Source: Candidatus Hydrogenedentota bacterium
GTDB lineage: Bacteria; Hydrogenedentota; Hydrogenedentia; Hydrogenedentales; SLHB01
Assembly: GCA_013359265.1 (NCBI GenBank)
Contig: JABWCD010000010.1
Span: 1-64,000, forward strand
Reading direction: 5' to 3'
Length of the DNA stretch: 64,000 nucleotides
The translations under genes were made by a program, and so were the position numbers. Shown piece by piece: positions 38,393 to 48,095 of this stretch. Below the pieces are notes generated by a model, which saw nothing but the letters and a program-made list of their open reading frames with translations, was not told where the DNA came from and ran no database searches. Each line of letters begins with the position of its first letter. The first letter of the stretch is position 1.

Positions 38393-39223
38393 CTACGACA
38401 GGTCAACGGCGCGCTGTTTCATCCAGTTACGGCGCGCACAGACCATTGCGATCGTCAACGCGCAGGCCAGTGCCAGCCCAACACCGCTTACCGCCGGCAT
38501 CGAGGCGGAACCGTTCGCGCTTACGACGTAGTTGTCGAGCGAATACGTGGCCGCGTTGCTTGGGCACAGGATTGTTGGATTGTACGGGCCGGCCGTCCCG
38601 GCAATTCCCACCGAAAGCGTATCGGTCAGACCGGCGAAGAGATCGGAGCCGGGTCCGGCTATCGCTTCGAGGGAAACTTCGACGTCCGTGGTGGATCCGT
38701 TCGGCGTGAAGGACGCAGTTACGCGATAGGTCGTGCCGAGCACCAGCGTGTCGGCCGTGCCAAACTGCTGCAGATCGAGGCTCGAATTGTCCCGCGCTGC
38801 CGCGGCAACCGGCGGAATGCCCGACATCATGTAGAGCGAAACCTGATAGAGCGGGGCGCCGGTTTCGTTCGGCGAGACAACGATTAGATTGACGATGGAA
38901 CCGGAATTCAGCGTCGTAACGGTCACGTCGCCCTGTATGGTGACGGTGTCGGTCGTGTGGTCAAGTGCGAGATCGGTGCCCTCGTCGATCATTACCGAAA
39001 GCGACGGCCCGCCGATCATGGCGTTGCCGCTCAGTTCGGCGGTACCCGTTGTAACAGTCCACGTGTTGTCCGCGTTGATGACGCTCGACGACGATTGGTT
39101 TGCCGCGGTGAATGTTTCGGTGTAAATGACTGCGGCGTACGATGGGGCATTCAGGAAGACTGCTGCGAAACAAGTCGAACCAAGGACAAAAAAGACACGT
39201 AGGCACATTTGTCTGTTACGCAT
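38393..39223 (-). CDS. Exported protein with PEP-CTERM-like C-terminal sorting tag
   Basis: 276 residues from ATG 39223 (MRNRQMCLRVFFVLG); the in-frame GTG at 39232 is too close to the GGAGAGGG site. Signal peptide to about residue 30. The body is a Thr/Ser-rich beta-sandwich (lectin/LamG-like in feel). The C-terminus has MPAVSGVGLALACALTIAMV followed by CARR: a short polar motif, hydrophobic helix and basic cluster, the layout of PEP-CTERM and related sorting signals. It is probably surface-attached or matrix-associated. Confidence 0.65.
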   Translation of the reverse strand: MRNRQMCLRVFFVLGSTCFAAVFLNAPSYAAVIYTETFTAANQSSSSVINADNTWTVTTGTAELSGNAMIGGPSLSVMIDEGTDLALDHTTDTVTIQGDVTVTTLNSGSIVNLIVVSPNETGAPLYQVSLYMMSGIPPVAAAARDNSSLDLQQFGTADTLVLGTTYRVTASFTPNGSTTDVEVSLEAIAGPGSDLFAGLTDTLSVGIAGTAGPYNPTILCPSNAATYSLDNYVVSANGSASMPAVSGVGLALACALTIAMVCARRNWMKQRAVDLS

Positions 39224-39406
39224 AAGACCCACCCTCTCCTGTTAAATAAGTCGACTGCAACCCAGACCTTGGTGGCACTGTAAAGCGGGGAGGTTCCGTT
39301 GGTCAAGGGAAAATATGCGAAATGCGATAATCACGTTTTTCTTGTTCACGGAAGCATGGGGGACGATGCGAGTCCCTGTGCGCGCGGCGAACAGCGTCGG
39401 CAATTC

Positions 39407-39435
39407 TTGACGGTTGACGGTGCTCGTTTTACAAT
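39407..39435 (+). promoter_or_regulatory. Strong sigma-70 promoter of the MshEN-protein gene
   Basis: TTGACG (39407-39412), 17 bp, TACAAT (39430-39435). Same architecture as the promoter at 3386-3414. The predicted leader to ATG 39501 is about 60 nt. Confidence 0.6.
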
Positions 39436-39500
39436 TGACGACCGGTACGCAAACGGCGCACGCGAGAACGCGGATTTCGCCGAGTTGCGCGGAGGACGGT

Positions 39501-40595
39501 ATGGCACAGACGGCAGATGCGTTGTTCGAGCGGCTCGAATCCGCCTTATCCGATTGGGCATCAGACGTCGAGTCTACGCACGAGCATCTTGCCGGCCGTC
39601 TCGCCTCGGCGCGGGAGCGAGCCGGTTCGGCGCCGGAGCGCGAGGCCGAACTCGACCAGGTGGTGACGGCGCTTCAGTCCAATAAGGCGCAGTTCTCGTC
39701 GCTCCAGGAAGCGTTGCGACAGTGTACCGATGCCGTAAAACAGGCGCTTGAGCGCACGGAAGAACTCGATAAGGCGTATGCGCTTTTGGAAGAGGATGTT
39801 CGCGGGCTCAAGCATATCGCCATCCACACCGGCGGCACGCAGGCGGACTTCGAGGGTATCGTTCCGGACACCTCGGCTGACACAGTACACGAATTGCGCG
39901 TCCTTCTCGAGGAACAGCGCGACCGCGTGGTTCGTCTCGAGCAGCACGTCGCCAACGCGGAGCCTTCTGGGGGACCCACCCAACAGCAGTGGTCCCGGCT
40001 CGAGCGTGACTTTGCGCGCCTGCGCGGGGAAGTGAACCGGTTGCGCAGCGCGGAGCCAGGTACCCCGGATCGTTCGGGCGGGTACGCCGCGGTGTTTGAC
40101 GAGGTTGCCGAACCGGATGTCATCGATCTGGATTTGACCGGCTTCGATAAGGCAGGGCGCCGCAGGCGCATGGGAGAGATGCTAATCGAGGCGGACGTCC
40201 TGAGCGAGGCGCAGCTTGATCGCGCGCTGGCAATTCAGCAGGAGCAACCGCAGCGCAGGCTGGGTTCGATTCTCATCGAATTGGGATACACCGAGGCGGA
40301 TGTTATCGCGCAGGTGCTCGCGTCGCAGGCGCGCGTGCCGTTTGTGCGACTGGAAAAGGACGAACCCGATCCGGCGGCGGTACGCCTGGTCACCGAACGG
40401 CTTGCCGCCCACCATGTGTGCATTCCGTTACGGATCGAAGAAGACCGCTTGGTCCTTGCCATGGCGAACCCTATGGACCTCATTGCCATCCAGGACATCG
40501 AACACGCGACGGGCCGCAGTGTCGATCCGGCGGCGGCAAGCGCGGACAGCATTGCGCAGGCTATCAAAGCCTACTACGGCGTCGAGGCGCGATAG
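39501..40595 (+). CDS. Coiled-coil protein with GspE N-terminal (MshEN) domain
   Basis: 364 residues from ATG 39501, with GGAGGACGGT upstream. The N-terminal 200 residues are predicted coiled coil (heptads rich in Leu/Glu/Arg). From about 225 to 364 is a GspE N-terminal/MshEN domain: RRRRMGEMLIEADVLSEAQL, RRLGSILIELGYTEADVIAQ, and the later IPLRIEEDRLVLAMANPMDL. This domain normally sits in type II secretion/T4P ATPases, where it can bind c-di-GMP. No ATPase domain follows here, so it may be a free-standing sensor or adaptor. Confidence 0.8.
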   Translation: MAQTADALFERLESALSDWASDVESTHEHLAGRLASARERAGSAPEREAELDQVVTALQSNKAQFSSLQEALRQCTDAVKQALERTEELDKAYALLEEDVRGLKHIAIHTGGTQADFEGIVPDTSADTVHELRVLLEEQRDRVVRLEQHVANAEPSGGPTQQQWSRLERDFARLRGEVNRLRSAEPGTPDRSGGYAAVFDEVAEPDVIDLDLTGFDKAGRRRRMGEMLIEADVLSEAQLDRALAIQQEQPQRRLGSILIELGYTEADVIAQVLASQARVPFVRLEKDEPDPAAVRLVTERLAAHHVCIPLRIEEDRLVLAMANPMDLIAIQDIEHATGRSVDPAAASADSIAQAIKAYYGVEAR

Positions 40596-40856
40596 GTGCT
40601 TTGGTACGGCGTATTCGCCGTGATTGCGATGGTGGCGTTGTACGCGGTGCATCGGCTTCTCCTGTGGATGGAAGAGCGCGGCTGGGTCTACTACTGGCAC
40701 AAAAGCGGCACCGGAAACGCCGGGAATGTGCTGATGCCAATCCAGGCGATATATCAGCCGGAAGTGAACTACGTGCTCGAAGAGCGGGTGCGCAACCAAA
40801 CTGAAGCGGAAGAGGACGAGTCTGGCGAACCGCCAAGGCTCGATGACGACCAATAA
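40596..40856 (+). CDS. Small membrane protein of unknown function
   Basis: 86 residues from GTG 40596, immediately after the MshEN stop, with GAGG in the end of that gene. One N-terminal membrane helix (about 2-22) is followed by WMEERGWVYYWHKSGTGNAG and a very acidic C-terminus. It overlaps the upstream part of the next frame but not its chosen start. Coupling to the MshEN gene suggests a common function. Confidence 0.65.
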   Translation: MLWYGVFAVIAMVALYAVHRLLLWMEERGWVYYWHKSGTGNAGNVLMPIQAIYQPEVNYVLEERVRNQTEAEEDESGEPPRLDDDQ

Positions 40857-40881
40857 TCGTAAGGGAATAGGGGCTGAAGTA

Positions 40882-41832
40882 ATGAGTCACGGAACCGTAA
40901 ATCGCAGGCAATTTCTACAATCCACCGCGGTGATTGGCGGCGCGCTCACCGCATCCGCTGCCGAGGATGCCAAGCAACCGGCGAAAGAGTATCAGGACAA
41001 ATCGAGTCCGTGGCCTGTCGTGCTCAATGCGAGCACGATTCGGCCGTGCCCGTCGAAGGACAAGATTCGCATTGCCGCGGAATGCGGATACGACGGGATC
41101 GAATTGTGGATGACCGACCTCGAATCATTGGAGCAGGAGGGGCACAAGCTCGAAGACATCGCGAAGGAGATTAAGGACCGCGGGTTGTTTGTGCCGAACG
41201 TTATCGGCCTTTGGGACGGCATGCCGGCAACGCAGGAGGAGTGGGAAAAGTCCCTGGAAAAAACGCGCGACCGCATGCGCATGGCGTCCGCGGTGGGATC
41301 GATCCATGTGGCCGCGTTGCCGTTTCCCGATCGCGAAGATTTCGACATGGCGTGGGGGACAGACCGCTACCGCGATCTGCTTCATATCGGGCGGGACAAC
41401 TATAATCTCGCGGTGACGATGGAGTTCATCGGCTTTGTCAAAGGCGTGCATCGCCTCGGCCAGGCGTGTTGTATCGCGGTGGACAGCAACGAACCAACCG
41501 CGACAATTCTGCCCGACACGTTTCATCTGTATCGCGGCGGTTCCGGGTTCAACGGGATCAAGCATCTTCAACCGGAATTCATCGCCGACTTCCACTGGAA
41601 CGACGTGTCCGCCGCGACGCCACAGTTCGAGACGCGCGACAAGGACCGCGTCATGCCCGGCGACGGGATCCTGCCGCTGACGCAGTGTCTTAAAGACTTG
41701 CTCGAGATCGGCTATACGGGCCCGCTGTCCCTCGAAATCTTCAACGAAGAATATTGGAAGATGGACCCGAAAGTTGCCGCCACGATCGGCGTTGAGAAAA
41801 TGCGCGCGAATATCGCGACGGCATTTGCGTAA
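40882..41832 (+). CDS. Tat-exported sugar phosphate isomerase/epimerase-fold (xylose isomerase-like TIM barrel) protein
   Basis: 316 residues from ATG 40882. A twin-arginine-type signal (VNRRQFLQSTAVIGGALTAS) precedes an AP-endonuclease-2/xylose-isomerase-like barrel: KIRIAAECGYDGIELWMTD, then HVAALPFPDRE, VTMEFIGF with the metal-ligand Glu, FHWNDVS and GPLSLEIFNEEYW with another Glu. It likely isomerises a sugar in the periplasm. Such proteins often work with Gfo/Idh/MocA partners. A strong terminator follows. Confidence 0.85.
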   Translation: MSHGTVNRRQFLQSTAVIGGALTASAAEDAKQPAKEYQDKSSPWPVVLNASTIRPCPSKDKIRIAAECGYDGIELWMTDLESLEQEGHKLEDIAKEIKDRGLFVPNVIGLWDGMPATQEEWEKSLEKTRDRMRMASAVGSIHVAALPFPDREDFDMAWGTDRYRDLLHIGRDNYNLAVTMEFIGFVKGVHRLGQACCIAVDSNEPTATILPDTFHLYRGGSGFNGIKHLQPEFIADFHWNDVSAATPQFETRDKDRVMPGDGILPLTQCLKDLLEIGYTGPLSLEIFNEEYWKMDPKVAATIGVEKMRANIATAFA

Positions 41833-41842
41833 ATAGATTGCA

Positions 41843-41883
41843 CGAAGGCCGGCGCATAAGACGCGCCGGCCTTCGCTTTTGTT
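41843..41883 (+). terminator. Rho-independent terminator after the isomerase gene
   Basis: A perfect 13-bp stem CGAAGGCCGGCGC (41843-41855) with GCGCCGGCCTTCG (41863-41875), followed by CTTTTGTT. Confidence 0.88.
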
Positions 41884-41925
41884 GCACACCCTACGCGCTC
41901 GGCTTCGCGTTGGGTCAACGGGTAG

Positions 41926-43548
41926 CTAACGACTCGCAACATTAATTCGTGAGCCGGGACATTCCATATTCATGCGGTAAATTCCCGTGCGTGCGGTCAT
42001 GTAAAGCGTGCGGCCATCTACTCCGCCCCACGCATAGTTTGCCGGCAACTCCGGACCCACAATCATTCCCAGGTGTTTGCCTTCGGGCGAGATTACCCAT
42101 GTACCGCCGGGGCCGGAAACGAAAAGATTGCCCTTTGCATCGACTTCCAGCCCGTCGAGCGCCTCTTCGCCACTTCCGTGTTGCATATCGAAAAACAACT
42201 TTCCATTTCTCAACATGCCGTCCGATTGCACCTCGTAGCGCATGAGTACTTTCTTCGTTTCGTCCCAGTTCGCGACATACAGGTACTTTTCGTCGGGCGA
42301 AAACGCCACACCATTTGGCCCGCGCAAGTCACTGACCACTTCCTTCAATTCGCCATTGATAAGGCAGAACACCGGCGTATTCGGCAGCTCCTTCTTGGGG
42401 TCGTCGTAAAACTTCGGCAAACCAAACGGCGGATCCGAAAAATAAAGCGCGCCATCGCTGCGGTAGATCAAGTCGTTTGGGCTGTTCAACCGCTTGCCCT
42501 GATACCGATCCGCGAGCACCGTCAACACGCCATTCTTCTCAATCCGCGTGACGCGACGGTTGCCGTGTTCGCAGATCGTCAGCCGGCCCTGCGCATCCAA
42601 TCCCAATCCGTTCGATCCAGGCTGGCGGTATGCATGGATGTCCGCACCGGTGTAACCGCTGTTCGGGCGGTACACGTTCACGTCGCCTTCGGGCGTCACG
42701 CGATAAATCACATTCATATTCGGATCGCTGCACAAGAGATACCCATCTGGATGCCAGACCGGCCCTTCGGTGAACACGAATCCGTCAGCAACCTTCTCCA
42801 GCACCGCATTCGTTGGAACTATGGAATCGATAGCAGGGTCGATCCGATTAACCGTGACATCGACCTTCTTCGCACGGCTCCACCGGCCCGGCGTGTAAAA
42901 GCTGAGCGTTGCAGACCGCATCCAGATGTACGTTTCCGGGTGCGTCGAGACGGGACCGTTCATCGCAAACACAGCAATCTGGAACTGCTCTCCTGCCCTC
43001 GCATCGCGCGTCAGCACGACGCGGTTCGGCGCGTTCCAGCCCGCGGCGACAGTCCCGCCACTTTGACCTTGCGCAAAAGGTAGTTTGCCGTCGACCCAAA
43101 CCTCGGCGTAGTCGTCTACCACGGTCTCGAATACCGCGACCGAACCGGTCGGGTCGAAATCGCGCGCCGCCTGAGGAATCGTCACCTTGATTCGGTACCA
43201 CGCAAAACTGAGTTTCCCGTTCCCGCGCCGGTCGTGAAGCGCCTCGGGATCGACAGTCATCCACCCACTGTCATCAAAGCCCTTGCCGTGGGCGGCCGGT
43301 GTGAAGTCATTTGTCTTGTTCGGTGCGCCGCTGGCTTTAAGGTCAGCGCCGACACCGCGATGGTCGATTTCGCCGATTGTCACGTCGCTGTAGCGCCACG
43401 CGCCTTTAACGCGATCGACGCCCGCCTTCGTCTGCAAATCAATAATGGACTCGGGTAGGTTTGCAGGGGCGTTTCCCGCGGCGTGCCCGCTGACCGTGCA
43501 GATCAGTGAAACTAGCACGGCGAGGAAGTGTTGGTTTCTTGCTTTCAT
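41926..43548 (-). CDS. Secreted SMP-30/gluconolactonase-like protein with N-terminal beta-sandwich
   Basis: 540 residues with a signal peptide (1-23, GHA-A). Residues 80-225 resemble a galactose-binding/sialidase-type sandwich (WYRIKVTIPQAARDFDPTGS; YAEVWVDGKLPFAQG). Residues 255-535 are an SMP-30 six-bladed propeller with FVFTEGPVWHPDGYLLCSD, containing the calcium-ligand Glu, GSNGLGLDAQGRLTICEHGN and NSPNDLIYRSDGALYFSDPP with the Asn/Asp ligands. It probably hydrolyses a sugar lactone outside the cytoplasm. It is on the same strand as the HbpS-YHS gene, with a hairpin between. Confidence 0.85.
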   Translation of the reverse strand: MKARNQHFLAVLVSLICTVSGHAAGNAPANLPESIIDLQTKAGVDRVKGAWRYSDVTIGEIDHRGVGADLKASGAPNKTNDFTPAAHGKGFDDSGWMTVDPEALHDRRGNGKLSFAWYRIKVTIPQAARDFDPTGSVAVFETVVDDYAEVWVDGKLPFAQGQSGGTVAAGWNAPNRVVLTRDARAGEQFQIAVFAMNGPVSTHPETYIWMRSATLSFYTPGRWSRAKKVDVTVNRIDPAIDSIVPTNAVLEKVADGFVFTEGPVWHPDGYLLCSDPNMNVIYRVTPEGDVNVYRPNSGYTGADIHAYRQPGSNGLGLDAQGRLTICEHGNRRVTRIEKNGVLTVLADRYQGKRLNSPNDLIYRSDGALYFSDPPFGLPKFYDDPKKELPNTPVFCLINGELKEVVSDLRGPNGVAFSPDEKYLYVANWDETKKVLMRYEVQSDGMLRNGKLFFDMQHGSGEEALDGLEVDAKGNLFVSGPGGTWVISPEGKHLGMIVGPELPANYAWGGVDGRTLYMTARTGIYRMNMECPGSRINVASR

Positions 43549-43579
43549 TGTGTTCTGTCCTGCATGTTGGAGCGTGGTT

Positions 43580-43608
43580 GGAGTGCGGTAGTGCCGCTAC
43601 CGCACTCC
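43580..43608 (-). terminator. 12-bp hairpin after the HbpS-YHS gene
   Basis: GGAGTGCGGTAG (43580-43591) pairs perfectly with CTACCGCACTCC (43597-43608) with a 5-nt loop. No T-run follows on the minus strand, so it may be a weak terminator between the two secreted-enzyme genes. Confidence 0.5.
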
Positions 43609-43617
43609 GAATTCTCG

Positions 43618-44964
43618 CTATTTCCCGTACTTCTGCACGAGACCCGGCCAGTTCGCCTGTGCCTTCGCGTAGTTGCCGGCCGCGTCCTGGTTGAAGAGGT
43701 CGTAGGCCTTCTTCGTGTGTTGCAGCACGAGGCGCCCATCCTGAATCTGCCAGTACTTCGGATTGATCGGCGACACCTTGTTGATCGATGCCGCGTATCC
43801 GCAAAAACCACCGAACTGCGGCACGTACTTGCTCGGGTTATCTTCAAACTTGTATCGATGATCCTGCGAAACAAAGTGGTAAAGTGCGCCGTTGTACGTA
43901 GACTCGAATTCCTTCTTGCCCTTCATCGGACTGCCTTCGAGGAAGTACGCAACCGGGTCGTATCCCTGGATGGCGACGCCTTTACGGTCCGTGTTGATTA
44001 GGTCCTTCGGGCCGATTCCGTTCTTCGCGACGAGGCCGGGCCAGTTTGTGTCGGCCTTTGCGAGATTGCCGTTGAGGTCTTCGTTCCACTTGTCGAGGGC
44101 CTTTTGGTTGTGTTGCAGCACGAGGCGGCCATCGAGCACTTGCCAGAAGTTTGGATTGATCGGCGAGATACGGTTGATGGACGCGGCGTATCCGCAGTAG
44201 CCGCCGAATTGCGGCTCGTATTTCCCGGGCGCGGCGTCGAACAGATCCTTGTGTTCCGCCGATGCGAAGTAATAGGTCGCGTGCTTATGCTCGCTCTTCC
44301 ATTTCGGGTTGCCCTTCGCGGGCTTCTGATCCGTGAAGTAAGCGACGGGATCATAGCCCTGCAACGCGACGCCGCTCTTGTCGCGGCTAACGAGGAAGCG
44401 TTCATCACTCGTTGTCGTGCCCGACCTGGAGGACTCCATCGACGTCTGCGTCGGCGCGTCCGAGTCTTGCGAGCGGCCCACGCTCGGCGCGGACACGGCC
44501 TTTGCACCGACCATAGCGATCTCTTCATCTTGTTGCGCGCTGGACGCACCGCTCATTCCGATTGCACCGACAACGCGATCGCCTACCGAGATCGGCACAC
44601 CGCCTTGCAGGGGCGTGAAATCCGGCAACGCAGTCATCGTGAATCGGCCGTTATTAATAATGTCTTCAAACGCCTTCGTCGGCTTCTTGAACATCGCTGC
44701 CGTTCGCGCTTTATCGATCGATACGTTCGCACCGGCTGCAAAAGTGCCGTCGATGCGCACGAAGTTCAGCAGGTTGCCGCCATCGTCCACGACGGCAATC
44801 GCGCCTCCTACACCCAATCGTTTCGCTTCCGCTTCCGCGGCTGAAATGGCCGTCTTGGCGCCTTCCAGCGTGAGGACATGCTTCTCCATAATCTGCGCAC
44901 CTGCGGCGATACTTATCGTGGCGAGCGCCACCGTAAGCGACCACGTTTTAGCCTTCGATTCCAT
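43618..44964 (-). CDS. Exported fusion: HbpS/GlcG-like domain plus two tandem YHS domains
   Basis: 448 residues with a signal peptide (1-23). Residues 27-155 are a GlcG/HbpS (DUF336) domain: LTLEGAKTAISAAEAEAKRL, GGAIAVVDDGGNLL, and GGVPISVGDRVVGAIGMSGA. A Ser/Thr linker follows, then two direct repeats of about 120 residues (195-317 and 324-448), each with GVALQGYDPVAYF-type starts, a FGGYCGYAASIN motif and a WPGLV ending, which are YHS domains. HbpS binds or degrades haem; YHS domains are metal-associated. A periplasmic metal or haem sensor-scavenger is plausible. Confidence 0.85.
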   Translation of the reverse strand: MESKAKTWSLTVALATISIAAGAQIMEKHVLTLEGAKTAISAAEAEAKRLGVGGAIAVVDDGGNLLNFVRIDGTFAAGANVSIDKARTAAMFKKPTKAFEDIINNGRFTMTALPDFTPLQGGVPISVGDRVVGAIGMSGASSAQQDEEIAMVGAKAVSAPSVGRSQDSDAPTQTSMESSRSGTTTSDERFLVSRDKSGVALQGYDPVAYFTDQKPAKGNPKWKSEHKHATYYFASAEHKDLFDAAPGKYEPQFGGYCGYAASINRISPINPNFWQVLDGRLVLQHNQKALDKWNEDLNGNLAKADTNWPGLVAKNGIGPKDLINTDRKGVAIQGYDPVAYFLEGSPMKGKKEFESTYNGALYHFVSQDHRYKFEDNPSKYVPQFGGFCGYAASINKVSPINPKYWQIQDGRLVLQHTKKAYDLFNQDAAGNYAKAQANWPGLVQKYGK

Positions 44965-45221
44965 GTGCGTACCTCGTGTTGGCGACTCGGCCAGGCAGAG
45001 TTCGCCCGTTGATAGCTATGCTGCTCCACATCAGGTTCTTGCGCCGAACGTGACGAGTCGGTTGTACGGCGCTGCGGGCCGTGCGCCGCAATCCATGGCG
45101 CCGGGCCGCACTAGGGTAAGAATCGATTCAACCGTTCCAGTTCCGCCGATATATTCAGCGCGATTGAATACTTGTGTCAGATGGAAACGCGAGTTACTTC
45201 GTGTTCGCCGCTGCCTAAAAC

Positions 45222-45239
45222 TTAGTCAATCATGACTAA
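45222..45239 (+). promoter_or_regulatory. Operator-like perfect dyad
   Basis: TTAGTCA-ATCA-TGACTAA, 7-bp arms with a 4-bp centre, located 53 bp upstream of the -35 box of the PEP-CTERM gene. Size and symmetry suit a dimeric regulator; the regulator is unknown. Confidence 0.45.
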
Positions 45240-45291
45240 CCCGTAGTTGGAAGTATCCGGCCTGTTCTTCGCGGCACAATGGCGTATGTAC

Positions 45292-45320
45292 TTATCATTC
45301 AATGCATTAGGTGTTATAAA
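45292..45320 (+). promoter_or_regulatory. Promoter of the small PEP-CTERM gene
   Basis: TTATCA (45292-45297), 17 bp, TATAAA (45315-45320), with TGT before the -10 giving an extended element. The leader of about 70 nt contains the 7-bp hairpin at 45355-45372. Confidence 0.5.
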
Positions 45321-45398
45321 GCACCATTGGCATACCGCCTGCTCATTACATTGCCGCTCCGGTAGCGGAGCGATGGCGCTTCGAGCGGAGGTAAGGAC

Positions 45399-45617
45399 AT
45401 GGTCAAGCAGAACGGACATCTGGTAGCGGCAAGCGCGCTCTTGTTCTTCGCATGCACGGCGGGTGCGTTAACGGCGCCGTTCGGCCTCCCAACACTACGT
45501 GTCGACGCAGTCAGCATAACTCCCGAACCCGCCTCGATGCTGATGCTGGGCATGGGTTTGGCCGCCATCTTCGTTCGCCGCATCGGAGTAATTCGAGCAG
45601 ATAAACAACGCAAGTAG
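45399..45617 (+). CDS. Minimal PEP-CTERM protein
   Basis: 72 residues, with GGAGGTAAGGAC upstream. The signal peptide covers about residues 1-23, only about 18 residues follow (TAPFGLPTLRVDAVSIT), then the PEP-CTERM tag: TPEPASMLMLGMGLAAIFVR and the basic end RIGVIRADK. Own promoter, dyad and terminator. PEP-CTERM proteins are processed by exosortase and associated with the outer surface or exopolysaccharide. The almost absent mature domain is striking. No exosortase gene is visible in this window. Confidence 0.85.
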   Translation: MVKQNGHLVAASALLFFACTAGALTAPFGLPTLRVDAVSITPEPASMLMLGMGLAAIFVRRIGVIRADKQRK

Positions 45618-45648
45618 ACCCACGAACAAGCAAGCGAGACGACAAGGT

Positions 45649-45692
45649 ATCGCGCGGACCCGGTTGGGACCAGGTTCGCGCGATTCCTTTTT
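45649..45692 (+). terminator. Rho-independent terminator of the PEP-CTERM gene
   Basis: Outer stem ATCGCGCG (45649-45656) with CGCGCGAT (45677-45684), a partly paired inner region, then TCCTTTTT. Confidence 0.8.
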
Positions 45693-45785
45693 CTCGTTTG
45701 GCGAAATTGTTGTGGGCTTGAGAGCGGCAAGAAATCCGGCGCGGCCCACAGAGCTGGCACTCGACAGCGCTATATGCTAACATAA

Positions 45786-46022
45786 TGCCAATTTGGCAGC
45801 GACATTCGTGCGCCAAACGCCGTAACGTATGCGCCGACACTGCCAAATGGGCAAAAGGGGCCGGGTCGCCGAGAATATCGCTTTGAACGTAATCCATTCA
45901 AAATAATGGTTTTATATATAGAGAAATGACGCTGGCATATGCGTTGCTACGCAGTTTACGTCACCGGGCGACTATTCCACATGCGGGTGGGCTAATCGCA
46001 AAATCGAGATGCCAAACTGGCA
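45786..46022 (+). repeat. Three TGCCA-N3-TGGCA dyads upstream of groES
   Basis: TGCCA-ATT-TGGCA (45786-45798), TGCCA-AAT-GGGCA (45841-45853, one mismatch) and TGCCA-AAC-TGGCA (46010-46022). Two lie 85-150 bp upstream and one about 60 bp downstream of the sigma-54-like promoter. They look like binding sites for one dimeric regulator. Confidence 0.55.
45933..45948 (+). promoter_or_regulatory. Sigma-54-like (-24/-12) promoter of groESL
   Basis: TGGCAT-ATGCG-TTGCT: GG (45934-45935) and GC (45946-45947) are separated by exactly 10 bp, as in TGGCAC-N5-TTGCW. An A+T-rich stretch (45898-45925) with TATATATAG precedes it and may instead be part of a sigma-70 promoter, for which no well-spaced -35 was found. 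No CIRCE is present here. Confidence 0.5.
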
Positions 46023-46093
46023 GCCCGGCACGGTGATCGAGAAAGACGAACAATCGGGCTTTTTTGCCCATAAACCTAGGAGGACTGATCCCA

Positions 46094-46381
46094 ATGAAAG
46101 TGCGTCCCTTGGCAGACCGCATCCTCGTGAAGCGCGAGGAACCGAGCGAAACCGTCCGTGGCGGCATCATCATTCCCGACACGGCCAAGGAAAAACCGCA
46201 GGAAGGCAAAGTCGTCGCAGTAGGCCCCGGCCGGTTGGACGACGACGGCAAGCGCGTGCCGCTCGAAGTGAAGAAGGGCGACCGCATCCTGATGGGCAAG
46301 TACGCGGGTACGGAAGTGAAGATCGATGGCGACGAGCACATCATCATGCGTGAGGACGATGTGCTGGCGGTGATCGAGTAA
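46094..46381 (+). CDS. groS: GroES co-chaperonin
   Basis: 95 residues from ATG 46094, preceded by TAGGAGGACTGATCCCA; a longer frame from 46064 overlaps the ribosome site. [20 protein letters not shown], the mobile loop [14 protein letters not shown] and the dome/roof sequence VVAVGPG are typical. It caps GroEL during folding. It is the only groES in the window, 55 bp before groEL. Confidence 0.97.
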   Translation: MKVRPLADRILVKREEPSETVRGGIIIPDTAKEKPQEGKVVAVGPGRLDDDGKRVPLEVKKGDRILMGKYAGTEVKIDGDEHIIMREDDVLAVIE

Positions 46382-46424
46382 CAACGCAACAAACGATTCC
46401 AACTACTGGGACCTACGTAGTTGA

Positions 46425-48071
<1,647 letters not shown>

Positions 48072-48095
48072 CCGGTTTCCCTCGTGTATGAGTCG

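Larger units (their letters stand above)
44965..45398. other. Divergent intergenic region upstream of the small PEP-CTERM gene
   Basis: About 430 bp. 44965-45200 is GC-rich with no feature I can support for the leftward gene beyond GAGGTACGCAC before its ATG. 45200-45350 is A+T richer and holds the operator-like dyad and promoter listed separately. A stem CGCTCCG-GTAG-CGGAGCG (45355-45372) lies just before the ribosome site of the next gene. Confidence 0.5.

Noticed and set aside
42073-43083. 336-codon open frame on the plus strand
   Set aside because: Antisense shadow of the SMP-30 gene; Arg/His-rich, no recognisable domain.
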